Source: Paracoccaceae bacterium
GTDB taxonomy: Bacteria; Pseudomonadota; Alphaproteobacteria; Rhodobacterales; Rhodobacteraceae
Reading direction: 5' to 3'
Assembly (NCBI GenBank): GCA_007131465.1
Contig: SLQN01000110.1
Location: forward strand, 1 to 8,626
Length of the DNA stretch: 8,626 bases
Positions 1-7,340 of this stretch are shown here, piece after piece. A model generated the notes under the pieces. It was not told the origin of the DNA, made no database searches, and saw only the letters and a list, made by a program, of their open reading frames with translations. Position 1 is the stretch's first letter. The number at the start of each line of letters is the position of its first letter. Position numbers and translations under genes: made by a program.

Positions 1-1198
1 GGCCCGGTGCGACCCGCAGGCTCAGCGCGTCAACTCCGCCTGTCTGGCGACCATAGGCGAAGCCTACTTGCTCGAAGTCGATCGCGCCTTGCACGCGGCC
101 CAGATCGGTTGCATCGGGCGAGTCCTCCAGCGTAGGGCGCGGGGTGAGGGTCTTCATCCCGTCCTCGACCTCGCCCAGATTACCATAAATTGCCATCAGA
201 ACGAAACTGACCCAGCCTGTCATCTGAGCGATCCGGATGGCCACGGCCCCCGCCGCCGCAATCGCGCCCGGTGTGGCCTGACCCAGGGCCCACAGCCACA
301 GCGTGCCACCGATCAGCAGCACCGGCAGCAGACCCGCACAGACCATCAGCCAGAACCGGAACCAGGCCTGCACTTCGCCGAATTCGACCGCGCGATCACG
401 GAAAATTCCCATTGCATTCAGGGCGGCACGGTCTTCGAATTCGGCATGGGCGAACAGTTTTACAGTCTTGATATTGGTGATCGTATCGACCACCTGTCCG
501 CTGACCTGCGCCCGTGCCCCGGCCTTCGCGCCCGAGGTCTTGCGCACTTGCGGCAGGAAATGATTGATCAGCGCCAGATACGCCACCAGCCAGATAGCCA
601 GCGCCAGCGCGATGCGCAGATCGATCGTCAAGAGCAGCACTACGGATCCGAGGATCGAGGCCAGCGCGAAGGACAGCGTGTTGATCGTCTCATTCGCAAC
701 ATCGGTCACCGCGCGCGCGGTCTGCACCTGTTTCTGGGCGATCCGGCCTGCGAAATCATTGTCGAAGAATGTCACCGCCTGGCCCAGCGTCCAGCGGTTG
801 AGCCGCGATTGCACCAGCACGTAGATATTGGGCTGCACCACGATGGTATTGGCAGCCGAGGACAGGCCAAAGGCCAGTGGACGCAGCACGACAAAGAACA
901 GAACGAAACCGGCCACAAGCCACAGATGCTGGCCGAAAAACCCGGCGGGGCCGGTTTCCACCACTGCGTCGATGATCAACCCCAGAAGCAGCGCCGAGAT
1001 CACTTCGGTCGTGCCCACCGAGGCCGAAATGACTGCAGCCAGCAGCAACACCGGCCACGCCCCGCGCACCGACCACAGCATAAAGGCCCACAGGCTGCGG
1101 GGCGGGGCCGCGCTTGCAGGCTCGAAAGCGTCGATCAGCCCGGCAAGGCGTTGTGCGGGGCCGGTCTGGGCGGGTTTGGGATCGGTTTTCTGTAGCAC
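1..1198 (-). CDS. ABC exporter, fused permease/ATPase (3' part beyond window)
   Basis: This is the N-terminal ~399 residues of a type IV (MsbA-like) ABC exporter half-transporter, which would pump an unknown, probably hydrophobic, substrate across the inner membrane as a dimer. The minus-strand frame is open from a GTG at 1198 to the window edge. GTG is chosen because a GAGG Shine-Dalgarno lies a few bases upstream and no in-frame ATG precedes it; a TTG near 1243 is a weaker alternative. After a short polar leader, about residues 35-340 form the six-helix membrane domain, with long hydrophobic stretches, the coupling-type motif FFDNDFAGRI and the segment ITNIKTVKLFA. A new domain starts at about residue 370 (IDFEQVGFAYG), whose Tyr fits the nucleotide-binding A-loop. 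The window ends just before the expected Walker A motif, so the ATPase residues cannot be seen. It follows cca by 52 bases and is probably in the same operon. The substrate cannot be inferred. Confidence 0.88.
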   Translation of the reverse strand, partial: MLQKTDPKPAQTGPAQRLAGLIDAFEPASAAPPRSLWAFMLWSVRGAWPVLLLAAVISASVGTTEVISALLLGLIIDAVVETGPAGFFGQHLWLVAGFVLFFVVLRPLAFGLSSAANTIVVQPNIYVLVQSRLNRWTLGQAVTFFDNDFAGRIAQKQVQTARAVTDVANETINTLSFALASILGSVVLLLTIDLRIALALAIWLVAYLALINHFLPQVRKTSGAKAGARAQVSGQVVDTITNIKTVKLFAHAEFEDRAALNAMGIFRDRAVEFGEVQAWFRFWLMVCAGLLPVLLIGGTLWLWALGQATPGAIAAAGAVAIRIAQMTGWVSFVLMAIYGNLGEVEDGMKTLTPRPTLEDSPDATDLGRVQGAIDFEQVGFAYGRQTGGVDALSLRVAPG

Positions 1199-1250
1199 GC
1201 TGCCCTCGGTTTCCCTGCAAGATATAGAGGGGCCATAGGGCAAAGGCGAG

Positions 1251-2384
1251 TCAGCCCAGAAGCGCGCGCTTGCTCAGACTGAAATCCGAAGCGATCCAGC
1301 GCGCTTCCAGTCGGCGCAGCTCGGCACCCAGTTCCGCGCCCTCCAGATGCGGCAAATCGCTGGCGCGCACAGGAAACCGGGCTTGCGCGCCGCGCTGCAC
1401 GTCGCTGTGCCAGTGCGGGGCGGGCGGCGTTTCCAGCAGTGCAGCGCGCGCCAGCAGGGCCGTGCGGCCAAGCTCTGCACCCAGACGGTAGCCCAGTTCT
1501 GCCGCCCCCTGGGATGTGGCGATAGCGTCGCGCAGTTTCACAAGCGCGCGATCCTCGGCCCGCGTCAGGCGCAGTCGGCTGGTCGCGCCGCCCAGCACGA
1601 CCAGCCTGCGCAGCCAGTCGGGCGCGAGTCCGGCTTCCAGATGCACCAGCACTGTCAGCGCTTTGGCTTCAGCGCCGGGCAGGACGCGCGCGAGAACCCC
1701 GGCCTGCGCCATCGCGGCAACCGCGGGGGCCGGGTCGGGCGCGGCCAGCAGGTTGCGCATTTCCGCCCCGATCCGTTCCGCCGACAGCCGGTCAATTCCC
1801 TCTGCCCCGGCGGCGCAGGCGGCAAGCGCCTCCGCGTCCAGTCCGGACTCCGGGTCGCCATACTGCGCGTGAAAGCGAAAAAACCGCAGGATGCGCAGGT
1901 AATCCTCATGGATGCGAGTGGTTGCATCGCCGACAAAGCGCACGCGCCGCGTCCGCAGATCGGCTATGCCGCCCAGCGGGTCGATGACCGTGCCATCAGC
2001 GCGTGAATAAAGCGCATTCATGGTGAAATCACGGCGTGCCGCGTCCGCCTCTACCGTTGTGGCGAATGCAACTGTCGCATGGCGGCCATGTGTCTGCACA
2101 TCGCGGCGAAAGGTCGTGACCTCATACCCCTGTCCGTCAATAACGAGCGTGACTGTGCCATGGGCCAGCCCCGTGGGAACCGCCCGCACCCCGCAGGTTT
2201 GCGCCAGTTCCATGACCGTGTCCGGCAGCGCGTCTGTCGCGATGTCGACATCCGTGACCGGGACGCCCATCAGCGCATTGCGCACGCAGCCCCCCACGAC
2301 AAGTGCCTGATGCCCCGCCCTGGAAAGCAGGCCAAGCACGCGCTGGGTCGCCGGGGCGTCCAGCCATGCACCGCTTATCTGCAT
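1251..2384 (-). CDS. cca: CCA tRNA nucleotidyltransferase
   Basis: This cytoplasmic class II nucleotidyltransferase adds or repairs the 3' CCA end of tRNAs from CTP and ATP without a nucleic-acid template. The 377 residues are a normal length for alphaproteobacterial CCA-adding enzymes without an HD domain. Visible motifs are the nucleotide-binding VGGCVRNALMG (residues 30-40), the catalytic metal-binding DxD of TDVDIATDA (D45, D47), TTFRRD (90-95), RRDFTMNAL (117-125), DPLGG (135-139), and the RNA-binding-domain signature HEDYLRILRFFRF (159-171) followed by ERIGAEMRNLL. All key residues are present. Its ATG overlaps the end of the upstream NUDIX gene by 10 bases, which suggests translational coupling. 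A GGATGGGG purine run lies just upstream of the start. It is the third gene of the hslO-NUDIX-cca-ABC cluster. The function call is secure; whether it makes the whole CCA or only adds the A cannot be told by eye. Confidence 0.96.
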   Translation of the reverse strand: MQISGAWLDAPATQRVLGLLSRAGHQALVVGGCVRNALMGVPVTDVDIATDALPDTVMELAQTCGVRAVPTGLAHGTVTLVIDGQGYEVTTFRRDVQTHGRHATVAFATTVEADAARRDFTMNALYSRADGTVIDPLGGIADLRTRRVRFVGDATTRIHEDYLRILRFFRFHAQYGDPESGLDAEALAACAAGAEGIDRLSAERIGAEMRNLLAAPDPAPAVAAMAQAGVLARVLPGAEAKALTVLVHLEAGLAPDWLRRLVVLGGATSRLRLTRAEDRALVKLRDAIATSQGAAELGYRLGAELGRTALLARAALLETPPAPHWHSDVQRGAQARFPVRASDLPHLEGAELGAELRRLEARWIASDFSLSKRALLG

Positions 2385-2983
2385 GGCCCCATCCGCTCTG
2401 CCAGCCCCCGGAGGATGCGCGCGGTCGCGCCCCAGATGTAATAGGGCCCCCAGGGCACGATATAGTAGTTGCGCCAGATACCGCGCCAGATGCGCCGTTC
2501 AACGCGAAACCTGGACGTGTCGGTTACCTGCGCAAAGGGGGCGAAAAAGACCTCGGCCACTTCGGACGGGTCCGGTCGCGGGATGAAGTCGCGCGTGATC
2601 TCGGCCAGGATCGGGGTCACCCGAAACCCGGTCACGGTTTCATGCGCGGGCAAATGGCCTAGAACATCCACCGCATCGCGCGGCAGGCCGATTTCCTCAT
2701 TGGCTTCGCGCAGAGCAGTCTCTGCCAGATCGGCGTCGCTGTCATCCATGCGCCCGCCGGCAAAGGCGATCTGGCCGGGATGGTTGCGCAAGTGCGAGGC
2801 GCGTTTGGTCAACACCAGGTGCGGCCCGGATTGCGTCTGCATGACCCCGACAAGAACCGCCGCCGGTCGCAAACAGCGGTTTTCGGGCAGGACGAAGCCC
2901 GGATTGAGGTCGAAATCACTTGATTCCTCTGCCGGGCTGGCCAGAGTCTCCTGCAGTCGCGCGCGCAGGTCACCCGGCATCAT
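2375..2983 (-). CDS. NUDIX hydrolase, CoA pyrophosphatase (NudL/PCD1-like)
   Basis: This 202-residue protein belongs to the NUDIX subfamily (UPF0035, E. coli NudL, yeast Pcd1) that cleaves coenzyme A or oxidised CoA into 3',5'-ADP and 4'-phosphopantetheine. The subfamily motif upstream of the NUDIX box is clear (LTKRASHLRNHPGQIAFAGG, residues 58-77). It is followed by the NUDIX helix with ALREANEEIGL (90-100), in which E93, E96 and E97 would bind the metal ion. The first Glu of the generic NUDIX consensus is not in its usual place, which I recall is also true of E. coli NudL. The usual FPGG is FAGG here. The C-terminal YYIWGATARIL matches the WG-T-A-I ending of the family. The ATG at 2983 lies 6 bases after GAGG and overlaps the hslO 3' end by 14 bases; the next codon is also ATG. 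NUDIX specificity is hard to assign by eye, but the two-part motif supports the CoA subgroup. Confidence 0.92.
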   Translation of the reverse strand: MMPGDLRARLQETLASPAEESSDFDLNPGFVLPENRCLRPAAVLVGVMQTQSGPHLVLTKRASHLRNHPGQIAFAGGRMDDSDADLAETALREANEEIGLPRDAVDVLGHLPAHETVTGFRVTPILAEITRDFIPRPDPSEVAEVFFAPFAQVTDTSRFRVERRIWRGIWRNYYIVPWGPYYIWGATARILRGLAERMGPCR

Positions 2984-3917
2984 CGCCCGCCTCGAAGCCC
3001 AACGTGACCGGGTCCATCACATAATGCGCCCCGCAGAACTGGCAGTCTGCCGTGACAGTGCCATCGGGCGTTGTCATCGTGGAGATATCCTTTGCAGAAT
3101 AGATCGACAGGCTCTGACGCACCTTGGCTTCGGAACACGAACAGCCGAAATGCACGGCCTGCGGGTCGAAAACGCGCGGTGTCTCTTCGTGAAACAGGCG
3201 CAGCAGCAATTCCGGCGGCTGCACTGTCGGCCCGATCAGTTCCATCTCCTCGACTGTGTCCAGAAGCAGGTTGGCGCGGCCCCAGTCCTCGGCCATGGTA
3301 TCGCGTTCGCGCGGGGATGCGCCGGAGGCCTGCGGCATGTGTTGCAGCATCACTCCGCCCGCGCGCCACTTCTCTGGCTGGCCGGGCAGGGTGGCCCGCC
3401 CGAAGCTGAGCGCAAAGCGGGTCGGCAATTGTTCTGACTGATCGAAATAGGCTTCGGCGCAGGCTGACAGGCTTGGTCCCGCAATGGGGGTGATCCCCTG
3501 ATAGGGCGTCATGTCGCGGCCCTGATCGATCAGGATTGCGAAATAACCCTGTCCGATTTGCGGAAAGGGGGCTGAGTCATGCGCGATGCGATCTGCATCG
3601 AAACTGGCATAGGCGCGGATGCGCGCAGGTGCGCCGTCCGTTTCGGGGGCGAAATAGTCGGTTGCGATCAGCCGGATCGGCCCGTCTCCGCGCACCTGTA
3701 ACGACAGCCGCCAGCGCAGTTTCATCGTCTGCCCGATCATAACGGTCAGCATTGCGGCCTCGATCACCAACGCTTCGACCAGCGCGGGGTAGTTGTGATG
3801 CGCAAGAATACGCTCAAGCGCTGTGTCCAGCCGTGCGACGCGCCCGCGGACATCACAGAGGTCAAGCTGAAACGGAAGCACCGTGTCATCCCAAGCGATC
3901 TTTCCGCCAAAACTCAT
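2970..3917 (-). CDS. hslO: Hsp33 redox-regulated molecular chaperone
   Basis: Hsp33 is a cytoplasmic holdase chaperone that is switched on by oxidative unfolding. In the reduced state four cysteines hold a zinc ion; peroxide or HOCl oxidation releases the zinc and exposes a binding surface for unfolded proteins. The 315-residue product has the family architecture: an N-terminal beta-rich domain beginning with VLPFQLD, where the protein is directed to its dimer core, a linker, and a C-terminal zinc switch with CxC (C259, C261 in FGCSCS) and CxxC (C292, C295 in CQFCGAHY). All four cysteines are kept, so redox sensing should be intact. The ATG at 3917 is preceded by AAGGA at a normal distance. 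The stop codon region overlaps the NUDIX gene start. It is probably the first gene of the four-gene minus-strand operon, with its promoter in 3918-4242; a heat-shock sigma-factor promoter would be expected but I could not identify one convincingly. Confidence 0.95.
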   Translation of the reverse strand: MSFGGKIAWDDTVLPFQLDLCDVRGRVARLDTALERILAHHNYPALVEALVIEAAMLTVMIGQTMKLRWRLSLQVRGDGPIRLIATDYFAPETDGAPARIRAYASFDADRIAHDSAPFPQIGQGYFAILIDQGRDMTPYQGITPIAGPSLSACAEAYFDQSEQLPTRFALSFGRATLPGQPEKWRAGGVMLQHMPQASGASPRERDTMAEDWGRANLLLDTVEEMELIGPTVQPPELLLRLFHEETPRVFDPQAVHFGCSCSEAKVRQSLSIYSAKDISTMTTPDGTVTADCQFCGAHYVMDPVTLGFEAGDDAG

Positions 3918-4242
3918 TGTCTGGTTCCTTGTGGTGTCTGGCCCGTTCCGATGGCGGACCCCGCCTGGTATCCGGTCCTGAATTTTGCCTCTCCCTACAG
4001 GTATTCACTCTCGGGGGCCAAGCAAGAACCTTTTGAAAAGTGTTTTGCCAACGCTCGGATGTCAGAGTTTGTGCGTGGCCAACGCATTGGCTGCGGACCA
4101 AGGGAGACCTTGCCCGAAAGCCCCACGCGCGGCTTTCCGCCCTTGGGATCGGGGGGCCGAGGGGCAGGACAGGACATGCTGTCCACCGGGGCGCTGCGGG
4201 TGCATGGCTGTCATCCGCTGCGCAGTCCTCTGGAGCCTTTGG
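3918..4242. other. Intergenic spacer upstream of hslO; no gene recognised
   Basis: This 325-bp gap lies between the stop of the receiver-PP2C gene and the start of hslO, both on the minus strand. The short open frames across it have no recognisable product and look like chance. It contains several short dyads: CTTTTGAAAAG (4030-4040), CAAGG/CCTTG around a 4-base loop (4099-4112), GAAAGCC/GGCTTTC around an 8-base loop (4116-4137), and GGACA/TGTCC around a 3-base loop (4172-4184). None is followed by the T-run of a classical terminator on the minus strand. The hslO promoter should lie in the lower part of the gap; a CTTG-containing stretch near 4021-4030 on the minus strand could be part of a -35, but no good -10 pairs with it. 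A small RNA or a rho-dependent end for the upstream gene are possible alternatives. Confidence 0.6.
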
Positions 4243-5970
4243 TCAGTCCAGAACCGGCACGCCGCGATAGTAGCGCTTTGGCTTGTCGGCCAGCAGGGCA
4301 GTGTGGTTGAATTCCAGCAATGCACCCGAGACATCATCCTGAAATTCTTCCTTGCCCGCCCAGGACATAAGCTCCCATTTCAGCGCATCCAGAAAATCGA
4401 CGGCATGCAGACCGGCCAGTTTCCGAAGCGCTGCGGTCAGCCCGTCCTCGCCGAATTCGTCGCCCGCTTCGTTTGCGCATTCGGTTATGCCATCGCTATA
4501 AAGGAATATCCGGTCACCCGGCAGAAGCTGTGCCTCGATCGTGGTGAAATCCGCCTGCGGGATCAGCCCGACTGGCAGACCGCCATTGCCGATATACTCG
4601 ACCCGGCCATTGGCCCGCTGGATCACGGGGTGAGGATGGCCGGCCTGCACCAGTCGCAGCTTGCCGGTTTTCAGGTCCAGTTCGGCATAGATGATGGTCA
4701 GGTAGGTTTCCGTGTTGAATTCGCGCAGCATCAATTCGTTAATACGCTGAGCGACTTCATGGGGCGACAGCGCCCTGGTCCGGCCCGTGAGCGGGTCGCG
4801 CCGCAGCACGATATTCTGGCTGTGGTCTCCCTCGGAGAACAACCCGGCGATGCGCGCGCCCAGCATCGCGGCCGCGACCCCGTGCCCCGAGACATCGATT
4901 CCATAAAGCCCGATCCGGGACTTGCTGATATGGAAGGTCCCGACCATATCCCCGCCGACATGTCCCGAGGATTGCAGCAGAAGCGACAAGGTACTGCCAT
5001 CAAAGTCATGCTGGCGCTCGCGGATCAGTGATTGTTGCAGGCGCCGCGCCTCCATCAGGTCACGATCGACAGCGTCATAGAGCTTTTGCAACTCATCCAG
5101 CGCCGCGCGCAATTCCTTGTTGTGTTGCAGAGCGATGGCTTCGGCCTTGCGCGCATTCTCGCGCGCGGCACTCAGTTCCGTGACATCGACCCGCAGCCCG
5201 ACGCGCCCGCCATCGGTGGTTTCCCGTTCGACGATCTGCAACACCCTGCCATTGGACAGGCGCTGGCGCGTGCGGGTATTGGTACGGGCCGCAGCCATGC
5301 GTTCACGCAACCACGCGTCCTCACGACCGAGTGCATCGGCATACTGGCCATGTTGCAGGCCCCTGCGCAGAATGTCCTCGAACTGCGCTCCGGGCACCAT
5401 TGCAGGCGCACTGAGGGGATAGAGTTCACGATACTTGCTGTTGGCCAGAACCAGGCGGTCATCGGCATCGAAATAGACAAAGCCATCATCCAGCGCCTCG
5501 ACCGCAGCGACAAGCTGGCCGCGCGCAGCGCGCAGCGCGCGCTCCATGCTCAAGAGCCGTTCGCCTGCCGCGATGCGCGCGCGCAGTTCCGCAGGCGACA
5601 CCGGCTTGGACAGAAAGTCATCCGCGCCGACATCCAGACCCTCGGCAACTGCGGCCTTGTCGTTCTTGGACGTCAGCAGGATGAAATAGCAGTAGTGATC
5701 CTGTGTCATGGCGCGCAATTCCCGGCAGAATTCGAGCCCGTCCATTTCCGGCATCATCCAGTCCGACAGGACAAGATCGAAACGTCTTTCGCGGCAGCAC
5801 GCCAAGGCATCGATCCCCGACGCGGCTTCCTGTATCTGGTAGCCCCAGGCCCGCAAATGCCGCGCAAAAACCAGTCGCTGGGCGCGACTGTCATCGACGA
5901 TCAGCGCTGTCTTTTCAGTATTCTGCAAAAGATTCGCCTGCACCACGCTGCCTTGCACGGAATTTCCCAT
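4243..5970 (-). CDS. Response regulator-PAS-SpoIIE/RsbU-type PP2C phosphatase
   Basis: The 575-residue protein is predicted to be a cytoplasmic serine/threonine phosphatase controlled by aspartate phosphorylation. Domains in order: a short leader (1-20); a receiver domain (about 21-135) with the acidic pair D26/D27, phospho-acceptor D70 in SDWMMPEMDG, the switch Thr in LLTSKND (about T100) and the conserved Lys in SKP (about K122); a PAS-like domain (about 150-265) with DDGFVYFDADDRLVLAN and ending in DVTELS; a heptad-rich linker (about 266-320); and a PPM/SpoIIE phosphatase domain (about 325-555) with the metal-binding aspartates in VGGDM (about D340), GIDVSGHG (about D358), LYSDGITE (about D492) and FQDDVSG. 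All catalytic aspartates appear present. Such proteins usually dephosphorylate an anti-anti-sigma (STAS) protein. By architecture it resembles RbaY of Rhodobacter capsulatus, but I do not assign that name. The ATG at 5970 has only a weak ribosome-binding site; a GTG four codons downstream is an alternative start. The divergent HPt gene is a plausible phosphate source or sink. Confidence 0.92.
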   Translation of the reverse strand: MGNSVQGSVVQANLLQNTEKTALIVDDSRAQRLVFARHLRAWGYQIQEAASGIDALACCRERRFDLVLSDWMMPEMDGLEFCRELRAMTQDHYCYFILLTSKNDKAAVAEGLDVGADDFLSKPVSPAELRARIAAGERLLSMERALRAARGQLVAAVEALDDGFVYFDADDRLVLANSKYRELYPLSAPAMVPGAQFEDILRRGLQHGQYADALGREDAWLRERMAAARTNTRTRQRLSNGRVLQIVERETTDGGRVGLRVDVTELSAARENARKAEAIALQHNKELRAALDELQKLYDAVDRDLMEARRLQQSLIRERQHDFDGSTLSLLLQSSGHVGGDMVGTFHISKSRIGLYGIDVSGHGVAAAMLGARIAGLFSEGDHSQNIVLRRDPLTGRTRALSPHEVAQRINELMLREFNTETYLTIIYAELDLKTGKLRLVQAGHPHPVIQRANGRVEYIGNGGLPVGLIPQADFTTIEAQLLPGDRIFLYSDGITECANEAGDEFGEDGLTAALRKLAGLHAVDFLDALKWELMSWAGKEEFQDDVSGALLEFNHTALLADKPKRYYRGVPVLD

Positions 5971-6190
5971 TATTCACATTTTCGGGCCATCTGAATTGCC
6001 CGCCCCCCCAACCCGCGATTCGGCTCCGACCCTAGCTTCACACGGGTCATCCACTCCATAACCATCGTCTTACTCGGCCCTGAGTATCGCAGGACTTTCT
6101 TAAGCGGTGGTAAAGTGCTGTTCTCACAGCCAATGCGGACCAGAAATTTGACGGGTTGACGTCCCAGAGCGCAGCGATTCATGTAAGCGC
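5971..6190. other. Upstream region of the PP2C gene, left flank of the IS element
   Basis: This stretch lies between the phosphatase start (5970, minus) and the transposase start (6191, plus). It is visibly less GC-rich than the genes around it and should hold the phosphatase promoter plus the left end of the IS element. On the plus strand two TTGACG boxes (6148-6153 and 6156-6161) look like -35 hexamers pointing at the transposase, but no good -10 follows at 16-18 bases. A 70-codon minus-strand frame (6182 to 5970) ends in TAATG, overlapping the phosphatase start, but I do not recognise its product. The exact junction of IS and host DNA is not resolved; TA at 6184-6185 is one candidate. Confidence 0.5.
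6139..6165 (+). repeat. Candidate left arm of imperfect inverted repeat
   Basis: Starting with ACCAGAAATTT, this 27-base stretch matches the reverse complement of 7217-7244 at 21 of 28 aligned positions with one gap. It lies upstream of the transposase and could belong to the left end of the IS. The AAATTT core is self-complementary, which makes a chance match easier, and the sequence outside the arm does not continue the match cleanly, so it is not a confirmed terminal repeat. Confidence 0.3.
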
Positions 6191-7254
6191 ATGACCTGTC
6201 CCGTTTTTCTTTCCCCTGCAGAGCGTCGTGAGCTTGAGGTTTGCGTGCGTAGTCAACGCGAAGATCATTGTGTTGCGCGTCAGGCCAATGCGAACCTGTT
6301 GCTGGATGACGGGAAGTCCTGCCAGGCTATCGCAGAATTTCTCTACCTGGACAACGACACCAGTCGCGGCTGGTACAAGACCTATCGTGCAGGTGGCTGG
6401 GATGCGCGCTTTCTGTCGATGGCTGGCAAGATGGTCAATCTCGTCTTACGGCCACACAAGACGCTGAATTATGCGACTGGCTGGACGATCGCTTCTGCCG
6501 CTCAACGGTTGAGATCAGGGTCCGTATCTCCAAGGCATTCGACCTGCCCTACTCTCATTCTGGCTGCATCAACCTTCTGGCCCGACTGGGGTTTGAGTAT
6601 CGAAAGCCAAAAGGTCTTCCACGCGTTGCATCTGCCGAAAAGCAGGCCGACTCCCTCGATATGTACGAGCGATTGCTGAACGGGTTGGGCGCAGACGAAG
6701 CCGTGTATTTCGCCGACGCGGTGCATCCCGAATACCAGACAAAACCCAGCTGCGGCTGGGTAAGGGCAGGCTCAAACCCCGCCGTGACAACCACCGCAGG
6801 GCGCGGGCGCGTGAACATCCATGGCGCGCTCAACTTAGAGACATTCGATGCGCCCTTTGTTGAGCCGAGCACCGTGGACGGGGTCAGCGCCGCGCAGCTT
6901 CTCGCCAAGATTGAGGCGCGCAATCGCGACAATCGCCTGATGCATGTGATTTGGGACAACGCCGCTTACCACAAAGGGCCAGACGTTCGAGACTTCCTTG
7001 CACGGCTGGACTGCCGCATCCACCTGATCAAACTGCCGCCCTGTTGCCCGCACGTGAACCCGATCGAACGATTATGGGCCGTCATGCACCAATTCGTGAC
7101 CCACAATTCCCACTACCCGATGCAAAAGCAGTTCACGAGTGCGATCCTGCGGTTCTTTCGAGAAACCCTGCCCAAAGAGTGGAAAACCTTCCGCAGCATA
7201 GTGTCAGACAGCTTCAGGGTCGTCACACACGAGAAATTTCGGGTTTTTGCGTGA
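6191..7254 (+). pseudogene. IS630-family transposase, frameshifted
   Basis: This would be a DDE-type transposase of about 354 residues, but it is split over two frames. The first part (from ATG 6191) encodes an N-terminal helix-turn-helix region with SPAERRELE, LLLDDGKSCQAIAEFLYLD and RGWYKTYRAGGWDA. Homology then continues one frame back, from DGWQDGQSRLTATQDAELC (from about 6418) through CRSTVEIRVRI, SHSGCINLLARLGFEYRKPK, YFADAVHPEYQ (first catalytic Asp), HVIWDNAAYHKG (second Asp) and NPIERLW (catalytic Glu) to HEKFRVFA at the stop 7252-7254. The switch fits one base missing between 6404 and 6418. No A6G-like slippery run lies there, so an inactivating mutation is more likely than programmed -1 frameshifting. 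The first frame alone would run on to a stop at 6677-6679. A Met at 6661 could start a fragment carrying the DDE residues but lacking the DNA-binding domain. PPCCPH, in place of the PPYCPH usual in relatives I recall, is a further sign of drift. Confidence 0.88.
7217..7244 (-). repeat. Candidate right arm of imperfect inverted repeat
   Basis: On the minus strand this reads ACCCGAAATTT followed by a GTGACG-containing tail, matching 6139-6165. It lies inside the last codons of the transposase (the THEKFRV region), which is possible for compact IS ends but also means that protein coding constrains the sequence. The tip between this arm and the TA at 7261 does not match the left side base for base. 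Confidence 0.3.
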
Positions 7255-7327
7255 GCGCGGTATAAACACAAACAGAGATCCGTTTTGGCAACAGAGTCTT
7301 AGCTTTTTGGCGCGAAGCTTGCCTCTC

Positions 7328-7333
7328 GGAGGG
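7328..7333 (+). promoter_or_regulatory. Shine-Dalgarno of the HPt gene
   Basis: GGAGGG lies 7 bases before the ATG at 7341 and supports that start. A second purine run (AGAGG, 7336-7340) would serve the in-frame ATG at 7347 equally well, so the protein may begin at the third residue of the longer form. The 78 bases between the IS side and this site show no convincing -35/-10 pair. Confidence 0.6.
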
Positions 7334-7340
7334 AAAGAGG

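Larger units (their letters stand above)
6139..7262 (+). mobile_element. IS630-family insertion sequence (degenerate; ends approximate)
   Basis: One IS element with a single transposase frame, inserted between the divergent receiver-PP2C and HPt genes. The family call rests on the transposase (IS630/Tc1-mariner superfamily). IS630 elements insert at TA and duplicate it. TA dinucleotides occur just outside the transposase on both sides (6184-6185 on the left, 7261-7264 on the right), so either could mark a junction. The left limit given here is the outer edge of an imperfect inverted match (6139-6165 against 7217-7244), which may or may not be the true terminal repeat. If the left end is instead at TA 6184, the element is about 1.08 kb. 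No cargo genes are present. The transposase is frameshifted, so the copy is probably immobile unless helped in trans. Confidence 0.72.

Noticed and set aside
68..1195. Long plus-strand open frame (375 codons) opposite the ABC exporter
   Set aside because: Its translation is rich in His, Gln and Arg and has no domain logic. The antisense frame reads as a clear ABC membrane domain, so this is a shadow in GC-rich DNA.
4021..4060. Heat-shock (RpoH-type) promoter for hslO on the minus strand
   Set aside because: A CTTG core is present, but no downstream element at the right distance resembles the -10 consensus, so it is not reported as a promoter.
3985..5031. 348-codon plus-strand frame crossing the spacer and the phosphatase 3' half
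   Set aside because: It is antisense to the conserved SpoIIE-type domain and has no recognisable motif of its own.
5032..5994. 320-codon plus-strand frame opposite the receiver-PP2C gene
   Set aside because: The minus-strand frame has complete receiver and PP2C motifs. The plus-strand product resembles nothing and is an antisense shadow.
5970..6182. 70-codon minus-strand frame whose TAA overlaps the phosphatase ATG (TAATG)
   Set aside because: The stop-start overlap is suggestive of coupling, but the product is unrecognised, the frame includes probable IS-end sequence, and there is no clear ribosome-binding site. Chance is the better explanation.
6148..6185. Two TTGACG boxes as a transposase promoter
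   Set aside because: Good -35-like hexamers, but no acceptable -10 hexamer at 16-18 bases from either.
7301..7320. AGCTT/AAGCT dyad between the IS and the HPt gene as a terminator
   Set aside because: The stem is only 5 bp, the loop is long, and no T-run follows.
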